Positions 49,920 through 58,540 of a stretch of 64,000 bases of DNA are shown here, in pieces. The position numbers were made by a program, and so were the translations under genes. The notes below the pieces were generated by a model that was not told the DNA's origin, searched no databases, and saw only the letters and a program-made list of their open reading frames with translations. This DNA is from Streptomyces sp. NBC_01446 (lineage in GTDB: Bacteria; Actinomycetota; Actinomycetes; Streptomycetales; Streptomycetaceae), in NCBI RefSeq assembly GCF_026340095.1, contig NZ_JAPEPO010000001.1, positions 5,542,001 through 5,606,000 on the forward strand, in the 5' to 3' direction. How positions within the stretch are numbered: position 1 is the stretch's first letter; each line of letters opens with the position of its first letter.

Positions 49920-50840
49920 TCAGGTGATCGGCTCCTTCGCCGTCACCCGGCGGTACGCCATCGCCGCGAGCCGCGACTGGCCGTCCTTGCTGGGGTGGAA
50001 CCAGTCCCAGTGGCTGAGCTGCCGCCCGTCGAACCGGTAGTCGAAGACCGCCCCGCCGTCGTACCGGCACCGCCGGTCCTTCGCGCACACGTCCTGGAGC
50101 ACCTCGTTGTACGCCATCACCCGGTCCTGCACCGACGCCCGGCGCCGTGTCGCCGCCGGGGCGAGGTCGTCCGGATCGGCCAGCATCGACGAACAGATGC
50201 CGAGCTTCCACACCTGCTTGCCCAGCGGGTTCGTCCGGCCCGCCGACCACAGGCGCTTGAGGTCCGGCACGCTCGACACGTACACCTGCGCCTTGGGCAC
50301 CTCGCGCCGCAGCGTGCGCATCGCGTCCTCGAAGTCGGAGCGGAACGTGTCGACCGGCGTCATCGAGGCGGGTGTCGGCCGGCACGCGTCGTTGGCCCCC
50401 GCCATCACCGTCACCAGGCCCGGCGACACCGCGGCCGCCTGCTCCATCTGCGCGGGAAGGTCAGCCATCCGGGCGCCGGTGCGCGCGTAGTTCCAACTGT
50501 GCGTGGCCGCTCGGTCCTTCCCCAGGAGCCGGACCGCGAGACTGCGCACCCCGGTGTCGGAACCGGTCGCCCACGACACCTCCGGGCAGTCCGTGAGGAC
50601 CGAGCAGGCGTCGAAGCCCCGCGTGATGGAGTCGCCCACGGCGGCAATGGAGCGCGGGCTCGTGTCCCACGTGGGGGTGGGCTTCGGGGACGGCTTCGTA
50701 CCGGCCGTACTGCCCTTCGGTCCCGGGGAGTTGCCGCCGATCGCGTCGCACGCGGCGAGGCCCGCGGCGCCGAGCAGAACCGCTGTCACACCGGCGACGG
50801 CGGCCTGGACGGCAGCCGACCGGTGGCTTCGGATCCGCAT
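49920..50840 (-). CDS. Lipoprotein SGNH/GDSL hydrolase
   Basis: 306-residue exported esterase/lipase-like enzyme. The signal ends in a lipobox (LGAAGLAAC, Cys31), followed by a Pro/Ser/Thr linker. SGNH blocks: AVGDSITRG (Ser), NYARTGARMADL (Gly), AGANDACR (Asn) and DWFHPSKDGQ (Asp/His). The fold acts on ester bonds of lipids, glycans or polymers. ATG at 50840 is chosen since it begins the signal. Upstream frame to 51080 is not coding-like. The substrate is unknown. A 380-base promoter gap separates it from DUF3145. Confidence 0.9.
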   Translation of the reverse strand: MRIRSHRSAAVQAAVAGVTAVLLGAAGLAACDAIGGNSPGPKGSTAGTKPSPKPTPTWDTSPRSIAAVGDSITRGFDACSVLTDCPEVSWATGSDTGVRSLAVRLLGKDRAATHSWNYARTGARMADLPAQMEQAAAVSPGLVTVMAGANDACRPTPASMTPVDTFRSDFEDAMRTLRREVPKAQVYVSSVPDLKRLWSAGRTNPLGKQVWKLGICSSMLADPDDLAPAATRRRASVQDRVMAYNEVLQDVCAKDRRCRYDGGAVFDYRFDGRQLSHWDWFHPSKDGQSRLAAMAYRRVTAKEPIT

Positions 50841-51025
50841 CCCGTTGTCCTCTCTCCCCGCTTCTGGCCGCTGTCGGTGCCCCGGTCGTCGAACGTGACA
50901 CCGTGCACCCCGCCGCGGTTGAGTCCCCGCGGGTGAAACGTCGGCGTTTGGAGGCACCGGGACCGACGGTACGTCACACTCCTTGCGCCGCCACACGGTA
51001 GCCTCGCCCCGTGGCGGCCCGGCCA

Positions 51026-51040
51026 CTGCTGTCACAGCAG
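51026..51040. promoter_or_regulatory. CTGCTGTCACAGCAG palindrome
   Basis: Perfect 7-bp arms around one base, in the 380-base gap between the SGNH hydrolase start (50840, leftward) and DUF3145 start (51221, rightward). The gap otherwise has an AT-richer patch near 51090-51125 (ATTACATCACGTCAC) that may hold a promoter. The palindrome could be an operator for either gene. Confidence 0.35.
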
Positions 51041-51220
51041 CGACGGGGCGGTCGGCCGCCCCGGTGAGGCCCCACAGCACAGCTTCCGCTAAATTACATC
51101 ACGTCACATCTGTCCCTTTTTTCCTGGTTCCCCTGGTTCAACTGGTCTTTGGGGAAAACTGCTCGGCACGGGCGCGAGGCCGCCGGGGAAGGCGAACCTC
51201 GTCCCACACTGGAGGTCCCG

Positions 51221-51715
51221 GTGACGACACGTGGAGTTCTGTACGTGCACTCCGCACCGCGCGCGCTGTGCCCGCACGTCGAATGGGCAGTCGCGGGCGT
51301 GCTCGGCGCGCGCATCAACCTCGACTGGATCCGCCAGCCGGCGGCGCCGGGAACGTGGAGATCCGAGTTCTCCTGGCGCGGTGAGGCGGGCACCGCCTCC
51401 AAACTGGCGTCCGCGCTGCGCGGCTGGCAGCTCCTGCGCTTCGAGGTGACGGCGGAACCCTGCGCGACGGCCGAGGGCGAGCGCTACAGCGCCACCCCCG
51501 AACTGGGCATCTTCCACGCCGTCACCGGCATCCACGGCGACATCCTCATCCCGGAGGACCGGCTGCGCGCCGCGCTCGCCCGCTCCAAGAGCGGCGAGAC
51601 GGACCTGGAGGCCGAACTCGCCAAGCTCCTCGGCAAGCCCTGGGACGACGAACTGGAATCCTTCCGCTACGCGGGCGAGGGCGCCCCGGTGCGGTGGCTG
51701 CACCAGGTGGTGTGA
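51221..51715 (+). CDS. DUF3145 protein
   Basis: 164-residue soluble protein conserved in actinobacteria: TTRGVLYVHSAPRALCPHVEWAVAGVLG at the N-terminus, GTWRSEFSWRGEAGTASKLASALRGWQLLRFEVTAEP in the middle and LGIFHAVTGIHGDILIPEDRLRAAL towards the end. GTG at 51221 follows GGAGGTCCCG. It lies convergent to fabF and often near fab genes in Streptomyces. Function unknown; no catalytic motif is evident. Confidence 0.85.
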   Translation: MTTRGVLYVHSAPRALCPHVEWAVAGVLGARINLDWIRQPAAPGTWRSEFSWRGEAGTASKLASALRGWQLLRFEVTAEPCATAEGERYSATPELGIFHAVTGIHGDILIPEDRLRAALARSKSGETDLEAELAKLLGKPWDDELESFRYAGEGAPVRWLHQVV

Positions 51716-51743
51716 GGCGCTCGGATGTAGTGGTTCGCAGGTG

Positions 51744-51780
51744 CCGAAGGGCCCCCACCATCACGGTGGGGGCCCTTCGG
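51744..51780. terminator. Convergent 16-bp terminator hairpin
   Basis: CCGAAGGGCCCCCACC (51744-51759) pairs exactly with 51765-51780 around ATCAC. It is placed between the DUF3145 stop and the fabF stop and should act in both directions. Confidence 0.92.
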
Positions 51781-51801
51781 CTACGTACGTGTACGCGGGG
51801 G

Positions 51802-53073
51802 TCAGACCGAGCGGAACGCCAGCACGACGTTGTGTCCGCCGAAGCCGAACGAGTCGTTCAGCGCGGCGATGCGGCCCTCGACGGGCAGCTTGCGAGCCTC
51901 ACCGCGGACGATGTCGGCGGCAGCCTCCGCCTCCGGGTCGAGGTTCTCGACGTTGATCGTCGGCGGAGCCACCCGGTGGTACAGGGCGAGCACCGACGCG
52001 ACCGACTCGATACCGCCGGCGCCGCCGAGGAGGTGGCCCGTCATCGACTTGGTGGCGGAGACCGCCATGTGGTCGGTGTCGTCGCCGAAGACCTTGCGCA
52101 GCGCCTTGAGCTCGGCCACGTCTCCGGCCGGCGTCGAGGTCGCGTGCGCGTTCACGTGCACGATCTCGGCCGGGTCCAGGTCGGTGTTGTCGAGCAGGTT
52201 CTGCAGGGCTTGCGAGATGCCACGGCCGCCCGGCTCCGGCTGGACGATGTCGTGGCTGTCGGCGGAGATGCCCTGGCCGACCGCCTCCGCGTAGACGCGG
52301 GCACCGCGCTTGGCGGCGTGCTCGGCGGACTCCAGGACCAGGACACCGGCGCCCTCGCCGAGGACGAAGCCGTCCCGGCCGACGTCGTAGGGACGCGAGG
52401 CGCCCTGCGGGTCGTCGTTGTTCTTGGACATCGCCATCATGTTGCCGAAGGCGGCGATGGGCAGCGGGTGGATGGCGGCCTCGGTGCCACCGGCGACCAC
52501 GACGTCCGCACGGCCCGTGCGGATCATCTCGATCGCGTAGCCGATGGCCTCGGCGCCGGACGCGCAGGCGGAGACCGGGGTGTGCACACCCGCGCGGGCG
52601 TTCACGGCCAGGCCGACGTTGGCCGAGGGGCCGTTCGGCATGAGCATCGGGACGGTGTGCGGGGAGACGCGGCGTACGCCCTTCTCCTTCAGCACGTCGT
52701 ACTGGTCGAGGAGCGTCGTCACGCCGCCGATGCCGGAGGCGATGACCGCGCCGAGCCGGTCGGGGGCGACGGCGGGGTCCTCACCGGCCTTGTCGGTGTA
52801 ACCGGCGTCGGCCCAGGCCTCCTTGGCCGCGATCAGCGCGAACTGCGCCGAGCGGTCCAGGCGACGGGCCTGCGGGCGCGGGATGATCTCGCTCGGTTCC
52901 ACGGCGATCTGCGCCGCGATGCGGACCGCCTGGTCGGCGGCCCACTCCTGTTCGAGGGGACGGACACCGGAACGACCGGCGACCAGACCCTCCCAGGTGG
53001 ACGTCGCGTCGCCACCCAGCGGTGTGGTTGCGCCGATACCGGTGACGACCACGGTGCGATTGGTCGGGCTCAC
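51802..53073 (-). CDS. fabF: Beta-ketoacyl-ACP synthase II
   Basis: 423-residue KASII that condenses acyl-ACP with malonyl-ACP in fatty-acid elongation. Catalytic triad Cys170 (VSACASGAEA), His310 (VNAHATSTP) and His347 (MTGHLLGGAGG), plus Lys342, all stand at the usual places. GTG at 53073. Last gene of the fabD-fabH-acpP-fabF cluster, 83 bases after acpP. Cytoplasmic. Confidence 0.97.
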   Translation of the reverse strand: MSPTNRTVVVTGIGATTPLGGDATSTWEGLVAGRSGVRPLEQEWAADQAVRIAAQIAVEPSEIIPRPQARRLDRSAQFALIAAKEAWADAGYTDKAGEDPAVAPDRLGAVIASGIGGVTTLLDQYDVLKEKGVRRVSPHTVPMLMPNGPSANVGLAVNARAGVHTPVSACASGAEAIGYAIEMIRTGRADVVVAGGTEAAIHPLPIAAFGNMMAMSKNNDDPQGASRPYDVGRDGFVLGEGAGVLVLESAEHAAKRGARVYAEAVGQGISADSHDIVQPEPGGRGISQALQNLLDNTDLDPAEIVHVNAHATSTPAGDVAELKALRKVFGDDTDHMAVSATKSMTGHLLGGAGGIESVASVLALYHRVAPPTINVENLDPEAEAAADIVRGEARKLPVEGRIAALNDSFGFGGHNVVLAFRSV

Positions 53074-53156
53074 AGGAATTCTTTCTCCAACGGATGCGAG
53101 GGATTCAGCGGCGCCACCGCCGGGTGGCGGAGCGGCAGCACTAGGCGAGCTGTTGA

Positions 53157-53405
53157 TCAGGCCTGGTGCTTGACGATGTAGTCGGTGGCGTCACCGACGG
53201 TCTTGAGGTTCTTGACGTCGTCGTCCGGGATCTTGACGTCGAAGCGCTCTTCGGCGGCGACGACGACCTCGACCATGGACAGCGAGTCGACGTCCAGGTC
53301 GTCGGTGAAGGACTTGTCCAGCTGGACGTCCTCGACCGGGATGCCGGCGATCTCGTTCACGATCTCCGCGAGACCGGCGACGATCTCTTCCTGAGTGGCG
53401 GCCAT
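53157..53405 (-). CDS. acpP: Acyl carrier protein
   Basis: 82-residue four-helix ACP. The phosphopantetheine Ser41 lies in DVDSLSMVE. The sequence is acidic throughout (DLDVDS, EERFD, DDDV). ATG at 53405 follows AAGGAGCG. It carries growing acyl chains for the FabD, FabH and FabF enzymes encoded alongside. A 70-base gap to fabH and 83 bases to fabF leave room for processing sites; high ACP levels often need extra mRNA stability. Confidence 0.97.
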   Translation of the reverse strand: MAATQEEIVAGLAEIVNEIAGIPVEDVQLDKSFTDDLDVDSLSMVEVVVAAEERFDVKIPDDDVKNLKTVGDATDYIVKHQA

Positions 53406-53475
53406 GTTGGCGCTCCTTCTTATGTATCCAGAGGGTGTGGCGGCGTTTCCGCCCGGAGTGATCCGGACGGTCTGC

Positions 53476-54507
53476 CTAGGGGAGGGTAACGACCGTGGCG
53501 GCGTAGACGAGACCCGCCCCGAAGCCGATGACGAGGGCGGTGTCGCCGCTCTTCGCCTTCCCGGTCGCCAGAAGCCGCTCCATCGCGAGCGGAATCGAGG
53601 CGGCCGAGGTGTTGCCGGTGGTCTCGATGTCACGGGCGACCGTGACATGCTCCGGCAGTTTCAGAGTCTTCACCATCGAGTCGATGATCCGCATGTTTGC
53701 CTGGTGCGGAATGAAGACGTCCAGGTCGTCCGCGCTGATCCCGGCCGCGTCCAGCGCCTGCTGGGCGACCTTCGCCATCTCGAACACGGCCCAGCGGAAC
53801 ACCGCCTGGCCCTCCTGCGTGATCGCAGGGAACTTGATGTCGCCCTTGCTGTCGAGCGGCAGCTTCGACACATCACCGACGCGGAACTCGTCCCACGGCA
53901 CGGTCTGCTTGATCGTCTCGGACTTGTCGCCCTCGGAACCCCAGACGGTGGGGCCGATGTGCGGCTCCTGCGAGGGGCCCACGACGACGGCGCCGGCGCC
54001 GTCACCGAACAGGAAGGCCGTCGCGCGGTCCTCCAGGTCGGTCAGGTCGCTCAGCCGCTCCACGCCGATCACCAGCACGTACTCGGCGCTGCCCTCGACG
54101 ACCATGCCCTTGGCGAGGGTCAGGCCGTAGCCGAAGCCCGCGCACCCGGCGGAGATGTCGAACGCGGCCGCCTTGGCGGTGCCGAGCTTGTCCGCGATCT
54201 CGGTGGCGATCGCCGGGGTCTGCTTGAAGTGCGACACGGTCGACACGACCACGGCGCCGATCTGCTCCGCGCTGATCCCGGCGTCCGCGATGGCCTTGCC
54301 GGAGGCCTCGATCGACATCGCGGCCACGGTCTCCGAGTCGGAGGCCCAGTGGCGCGTCGCGATGCCCGAACGGGAGCGGATCCACTCGTCGGACGAGTCG
54401 ATCGTCTCGAGGATCACCTCGTTCGGCACGACCCGCGTCGGCCGGTAACCGCCGACGCCCATGATGCGCGCGTACGGGGCGCCCTGACTGGGCTTGATCT
54501 TCGACAT
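53476..54507 (-). CDS. fabH: Beta-ketoacyl-ACP synthase III
   Basis: 343-residue KASIII that starts fatty acids by joining an acyl-CoA primer (often branched in Streptomyces) to malonyl-ACP. Catalytic Cys122 (DISAGCAGF), His268 (IPHQANMRI) and Asn299 (TTGNTSAAS) are present. ATG at 54507 follows GAGCCCCGAGAG-like purines and is 17 bases from the fabD stop, so the genes are one operon. The longer upstream frame overlaps fabD and is not protein-like. Confidence 0.97.
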   Translation of the reverse strand: MSKIKPSQGAPYARIMGVGGYRPTRVVPNEVILETIDSSDEWIRSRSGIATRHWASDSETVAAMSIEASGKAIADAGISAEQIGAVVVSTVSHFKQTPAIATEIADKLGTAKAAAFDISAGCAGFGYGLTLAKGMVVEGSAEYVLVIGVERLSDLTDLEDRATAFLFGDGAGAVVVGPSQEPHIGPTVWGSEGDKSETIKQTVPWDEFRVGDVSKLPLDSKGDIKFPAITQEGQAVFRWAVFEMAKVAQQALDAAGISADDLDVFIPHQANMRIIDSMVKTLKLPEHVTVARDIETTGNTSAASIPLAMERLLATGKAKSGDTALVIGFGAGLVYAATVVTLP

Positions 54508-54524
54508 GCTCTCGGGGCTCCTTG

Positions 54525-55469
54525 TCAGGCCGTCTGCGTGTCCGCCGCGGCGGAGGAGTGCTCGGCGATCAGGGCGCGGGCTGCGTCGAGGTCGTCGGGG
54601 GTCTTGAGGGCCAGGGTCTTCACACCTGGCAGGGCGCGCTTGGCGAGACCGGTGAGGGTGCCACCCGGGCACACCTCGACGAGCGCGGTCACGCCGAGCT
54701 CCTTGAAGGTCTCCATGCACAGGTCCCAGCGGACCGGGTTGGCCACCTGGCCGACCAGACGCGAGACGACCTCGGCACCGGTGGCGACCGTCCGGCCGTC
54801 CTTGTTCGACACGTACGCGACCGTGGGGTCGGCGGGCGTCAGGGCCTGGGCGGCCTCTTCCAGCTTCGCCACCGCGGGAGCCATGTGGCGGGTGTGGAAC
54901 GCGCCGGCCACCGTCAGCGGCACGACCCGGCGTACGCCCTCGGGCTTGTCGGCCTCGAGCGCGGCGAGTTCCTCAAGGGTGCCCGCGGCCACGATCTGGC
55001 CCGCGCCGTTCACGTTCGCCGGGGTCAGACCCAGCTTCTCCAGGTGCGCGACGGTGACCTCCGGGTCGCCGCCGAGGAGGGCGGACATACCGGTCTTGGT
55101 CACGGCGGCCGCATCGGCCATGGCCAGGCCGCGCTTGCGCACGAGCTGGAGGGCGGCGGTGTCGTCGAGAACCCCGGCGAAGGCCGCCGCGGTGATCTCG
55201 CCGACGCTGTGGCCCGCTACGGCGTCAGGAGCGATGTCGCCGAGTGCGGCGGCCGACAGGAGTCCGGCCGCGACGAGCAGAGGCTGAGCGACGGCCGTGT
55301 CACGGATCGCGTCCGCGTCGGCCTGCGTGCCGTAGTGGGCAAGGTCGAGCCCGATGGCGTCCGACCACGCGGCGACGCGGTCTGCGGCACCGGGGAGGTC
55401 GAGCCAGGGAGTCAGGAAGCCGGGCGTCTGAGCGCCTTGGCCGGGAGCGACGAGTACGAGCACTCTCAC
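54525..55469 (-). CDS. fabD: Malonyl-CoA:ACP transacylase
   Basis: 314-residue acyltransferase that loads malonate onto ACP; in Streptomyces it may also serve polyketide synthases. The nucleophile Ser88 is in GHSVGE, Arg113 in VRKRGLAM and His192 in GAFHTRHM. The first oxyanion motif is APGQGAQTPG. Start is GTG at 55469, or GTG at 55463 which gives the VLVLVAPGQG N-terminus of relatives. First gene of the operon after fasR, with a short inverted repeat in its leader. Confidence 0.96.
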   Translation of the reverse strand: MRVLVLVAPGQGAQTPGFLTPWLDLPGAADRVAAWSDAIGLDLAHYGTQADADAIRDTAVAQPLLVAAGLLSAAALGDIAPDAVAGHSVGEITAAAFAGVLDDTAALQLVRKRGLAMADAAAVTKTGMSALLGGDPEVTVAHLEKLGLTPANVNGAGQIVAAGTLEELAALEADKPEGVRRVVPLTVAGAFHTRHMAPAVAKLEEAAQALTPADPTVAYVSNKDGRTVATGAEVVSRLVGQVANPVRWDLCMETFKELGVTALVEVCPGGTLTGLAKRALPGVKTLALKTPDDLDAARALIAEHSSAAADTQTA

Positions 55470-55487
55470 ACTCTCTCTTGTGGACGG

Positions 55488-55536
55488 CCACGGCCGCCCG
55501 TGGGGACAGGGACGAAGAACCGAAGGGGGAATTGTA
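55488..55536 (-). promoter_or_regulatory. fabD promoter region with CCACGG-CCGC-CCGTGG repeat
   Basis: On the minus strand a TACAAT -10-like box lies at 55531-55536, about 62 bases before fabD. A 16-bp inverted repeat, CCACGGCCGCCCGTGG (55488-55503), lies between it and the start. FasR of S. coelicolor is known to bind the fabD promoter and activate the fab genes; whether this repeat is the site cannot be told here. Confidence 0.45.
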
Positions 55537-55552
55537 GGCCCCCGACAAAAGG

Positions 55553-56767
55553 CTATGACTGAGGATCTGCGTCGGCCAGGCGCCCCAGGATCAGCGCGAT
55601 CCGCAGCGTGAACGCCGACCTGACATCGGAGGGTGACCAGCCGGTGACGTCTGTCACACGTCGGAGCCGGTAGCGGACGGTGTTCGGGTGGACGAAGAGC
55701 ATCCGGGCCGCTCCTTCGAGGCTGCTCGCCTGTTCCAGATAGACGCTGAGCGTCTCCAGAAGAGCCGAGCCGGCCTCCTCGAGCGGTCTGTAGATCTCCT
55801 CCACCAACTGCTCGCGCGCGGCAGGGTCGCTCGCGATCGCCCGCTCCGGAAGGAGATCATCCGCCAGAACGGGGCGCGGAGCGTCCTGCCACGCCCCGCA
55901 CGCCTTGAGCCCGGCGGCCGCGGCCTGCGCCGACCTGGTGGCGGCGAGCAGGTCCGGCACCACGGGGCCGGCCACCACAGGACCCGCCGCGTACGGGCCG
56001 ATCAGCGACTTCGCGACCTGGAGCGGATTGTTGTTGCCGCCCGCGATGACGACGAGACGGTCCCCGAGTACCCCGGTCAGGACCTGGAGCTTGGCATGCC
56101 GGGCGGCCCGCCGGATCGCCTCGACCGTCAGCTCGCTGTCCCCTTCGGGAGCGGTGCCGAGCACCACGCACACGTGCTCCGGCGAGTTCCACCCGAGCGC
56201 CGCGGCCCTGCTGACGGCACCCTCGTCGGCCTCGCCCGAGAGAACCGCGTTGACCACCAGGGACTCCAGGCGGGCGTCCCACGCGCCTCGCGCCTCAGCC
56301 GCCTGCGCGTAGACCTGGGCGGTCGCGAAGGCGATCTCCCGTGCGTAGACGAGCAGTGCCTCACGCAGGATCGACTCGTCGCCGGGCGCCGCCACCTCGT
56401 CGATCGCGGACTCCATGACCTCGATGGTCGTGCGGACCATCTCCACGGTCTGGCGCAGCGTGATGGCCCGGGTCAGCTCGCGCGGCGCGGTGCCGAACAC
56501 GTCGGTCGAGATCGCCTGTGGAGCGTCCGGGTGCCGGAACCACTCGGTGAAGGCCGCGATACCGGCCTGCGCGACCAGCCCGATCCAGGAGCGGTTCTCC
56601 GGTGGCATCGCCCGGTACCACGGCAGCGTCTCGTCCATGCGCGTGATGGCCTGCGCGGCGAGGCTCCCGGACGACTTCTCCAGGCGCTTCAGGGTCGCGG
56701 AGTGCGGGTGGGGGTTCGCACGGCGGTCGCGATGGTCCGGGGCTTCGTTCGCTGAGGGTTCGGGCAC
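55553..56767 (-). CDS. fasR: Fatty-acid synthesis activator (PucR-type)
   Basis: 404-residue regulator directly upstream of fabD and in the same direction. The C-terminal HTH_30 domain reads SVYLEQASSLEGAARMLFVHPNTVRYRLRRVTDVTGWSPSDVRSAFTLRIALILGRL. The middle holds a GGDEF-like region (VCVVLGTAPEGDSELTVEAIRR). In S. coelicolor, FasR activates the fabD-fabH-acpP-fabF operon and is needed for normal lipid synthesis. Gene order, length and motif agree. The gap to fabD is 83 bases. Confidence 0.92.
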   Translation of the reverse strand: MPEPSANEAPDHRDRRANPHPHSATLKRLEKSSGSLAAQAITRMDETLPWYRAMPPENRSWIGLVAQAGIAAFTEWFRHPDAPQAISTDVFGTAPRELTRAITLRQTVEMVRTTIEVMESAIDEVAAPGDESILREALLVYAREIAFATAQVYAQAAEARGAWDARLESLVVNAVLSGEADEGAVSRAAALGWNSPEHVCVVLGTAPEGDSELTVEAIRRAARHAKLQVLTGVLGDRLVVIAGGNNNPLQVAKSLIGPYAAGPVVAGPVVPDLLAATRSAQAAAAGLKACGAWQDAPRPVLADDLLPERAIASDPAAREQLVEEIYRPLEEAGSALLETLSVYLEQASSLEGAARMLFVHPNTVRYRLRRVTDVTGWSPSDVRSAFTLRIALILGRLADADPQS

Positions 56768-56864
56768 GGGGACAAGACTGCCTTATCGGGACGGCTCAGC
56801 GGAGTGGAGGGTGCAAGGTGGCCGCGCGGACGTCCCCGTCCGGGGGTCTACCGTGTACGGCGTG

Positions 56865-57521
56865 ATGGATGTACGTCGCTCCGGCGACCGGTACCCCGGC
56901 GGTGAGCCGGACACCGGAATCGAGTCGTTCCACGCCTTTTCCTTCGGGCCCCACTACGACCCCGACAACCTGCGCTTCGGATCGATCCTGGCCTGCAACG
57001 AGGAGCGCCTCGCGCCGGGCGCGGGCTTCGACGAGCATCCGCACAGCCACACCGAGATCGTTACCTGGGTCGTCTCGGGCCGGCTCACCCACCGCGATTC
57101 GACGGGGCACGAGTCCGCGGTCGCACCCGGCGATGTGCAGCGCCTCAGTGCGGGCGGCGGAGTGCGCCATGTCGAGCGCAACGACGGCCCCGACCCGCTC
57201 GTCTTCGTCCAGATGTGGCTCGCCCCTCTGGAGCCGGGTGGCGATCCGGTCTACGAGGTCGTGCACGGCATCGCCGACTCCACGCCCTACGACGTGCCCG
57301 AGGCCGGCTCCCTGCTGCATGTGCGCCGCCTCGGACCGGGGGAGCGAGCCGCCGTCCCGGACGCGGCCCAGGTGTACGTCCATGTCGTTCACGGAGAAGT
57401 GGTGCTCGGTGGCGAGGAGTTGGGTCCGGGCGACTCGGTCAGGATCGCCGGGGAATCCGGTCTCGAGGCCGTGGCGTCAGGACCGGCGGAACTGCTGCTG
57501 TGGGAGATGGCCGCCCGCTGA
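56865..57521 (+). CDS. Pirin-family cupin protein
   Basis: 218-residue bicupin. Metal ligands His58 and His60 (DEHPHSHTEIVTWV), His102 and Glu104 (VRHVERND) match pirin. Related proteins act as quercetinases or as regulators of metabolic enzymes. The second cupin (YVHVVHGEVVLGGEELGPGDSVRI) lacks metal residues, as usual. ATG at 56865, or GTG at 56862. Divergent from fasR by about 95 bases, so they may share a promoter region. Role unknown here. Confidence 0.88.
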   Translation: MDVRRSGDRYPGGEPDTGIESFHAFSFGPHYDPDNLRFGSILACNEERLAPGAGFDEHPHSHTEIVTWVVSGRLTHRDSTGHESAVAPGDVQRLSAGGGVRHVERNDGPDPLVFVQMWLAPLEPGGDPVYEVVHGIADSTPYDVPEAGSLLHVRRLGPGERAAVPDAAQVYVHVVHGEVVLGGEELGPGDSVRIAGESGLEAVASGPAELLLWEMAAR

Positions 57522-57577
57522 GGTCTCCCTTGCGAACGGCCGCGTGCCCCTCAGGCGTGATCCTCACGCCCGAGCCC

Positions 57578-58387
57578 TCACACCTCGGCGAGCACCGCGT
57601 CCGTGAAGGGAGGCCACACCTCGGCGGCCCACGGCCCGAAGGCCCGATCGGTCAGCGCCACACACGCGACACCCGCGTCGGGGTCGACCCACAGGAACGT
57701 GCCCGACTGGCCGAAGTGCCCGAACGTCCGCGGCGACGACGAACTGCCCGTCCAGTGCGGCGACTTGGAGTCCCTGATCTCGAACCCGAGCCCCCAGTCG
57801 TTCGGGTTCTGGTGCCCGTACCCCGGCAGTACGCCCTTGAGGCCCGGGTACTGCACGGTCATCGCCTCGGCGACGGTGCGGGGATCGAGCAGCCGGGGAG
57901 CCTGCACCTCGGCGGCGAACCGTGCCAGGTCGTCCACCGTCGACACCCCGTCCTTGGCGGGCGAGCCCTCCAGGGTGGTCGAGCTCATCCCCAGGGGTTC
58001 GAGAACCGCTTGGTGGAGATACTCCGCGAACGGGATCTCCGTCGCCTTCGCGATGTGGTCCCCGAGCACCTCGAACCCCGCATTCGAGTACAGCCGCCGT
58101 GTGCCGGGCGCCGACGTCGCCCGGTGTTCGTCGAAGGCGAGACCGGAGGTGTGCGCGAGGAGGTGGCGCACCGTGGAACCCTCGGGTCCGGCTGGGTCGT
58201 CGAACTCGATCGCGCCCTCTTCGTAGGCGACGAGCGCCGCGTAGGCGGCGAGCGGCTTGGTGACCGAGGCCAGCGGGAAACGATGGGCCGTCGGGCCGTG
58301 CGCCCCTAGGACCGTGCCGTCCGCGCGGACGACGGCTGCGGCGGCGGTCGGTACCGGCCAGTTCTCGATCATCGCAAGGCTCTGCAT
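57578..58387 (-). CDS. Class C beta-lactamase-like serine hydrolase
   Basis: 269-residue penicillin-recognising fold without signal peptide. Ser41-Val-Thr-Lys44 is the SxxK motif, Tyr100-Ser-Asn102 the YxN motif, and the third box is FGHFGQSG instead of KTG. Such cytoplasmic members are usually esterases or peptidases, not antibiotic lactamases. ATG at 58387 or 58393. Its start lies 150 bases from the MerR gene, which runs divergently. Confidence 0.88.
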   Translation of the reverse strand: MQSLAMIENWPVPTAAAAVVRADGTVLGAHGPTAHRFPLASVTKPLAAYAALVAYEEGAIEFDDPAGPEGSTVRHLLAHTSGLAFDEHRATSAPGTRRLYSNAGFEVLGDHIAKATEIPFAEYLHQAVLEPLGMSSTTLEGSPAKDGVSTVDDLARFAAEVQAPRLLDPRTVAEAMTVQYPGLKGVLPGYGHQNPNDWGLGFEIRDSKSPHWTGSSSSPRTFGHFGQSGTFLWVDPDAGVACVALTDRAFGPWAAEVWPPFTDAVLAEV

Positions 58388-58503
58388 GACCACGAGCCTA
58401 ACGGGCCCCGCGAGGACACCCTCCTACGCCCACGGGCGGGCCGAACCGTCGCGCGGGCCGCATCGCATCGGCGGACGCCGTCCGGAATTCCTCCCCGATG
58501 TGC

Positions 58504-58534
58504 TTGCTTGGAGTGCACTTCAACGTTCTAGCGT
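58504..58534 (+). promoter_or_regulatory. MerR-type promoter with 19-bp spacer
   Basis: TTGCTT (58504-58509) and TAGCGT (58529-58534) are separated by 19 bp, the over-long spacer that MerR activators need to untwist. TTGGAGTGCACTTCAA (58508-58523), a 16-bp palindrome with one mismatch, sits in the spacer. The ATG at 58541 begins 7 bases past the -10, so the mRNA is probably leaderless. Confidence 0.75.
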
Positions 58535-58540
58535 GGGGGC

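Noticed and set aside
50786..50977. A 63-codon minus-strand frame ahead of the SGNH hydrolase
   Set aside because: It overlaps the signal-peptide start of the hydrolase, its purine box is too close to the GTG, and the product is not protein-like.
53112..53129. Short CGCCAC/GTGGCG inverted repeat between fabF and acpP as a terminator
   Set aside because: Only 6 bp long, no U-tract, and fabF needs transcription from upstream; could be chance or a processing site.
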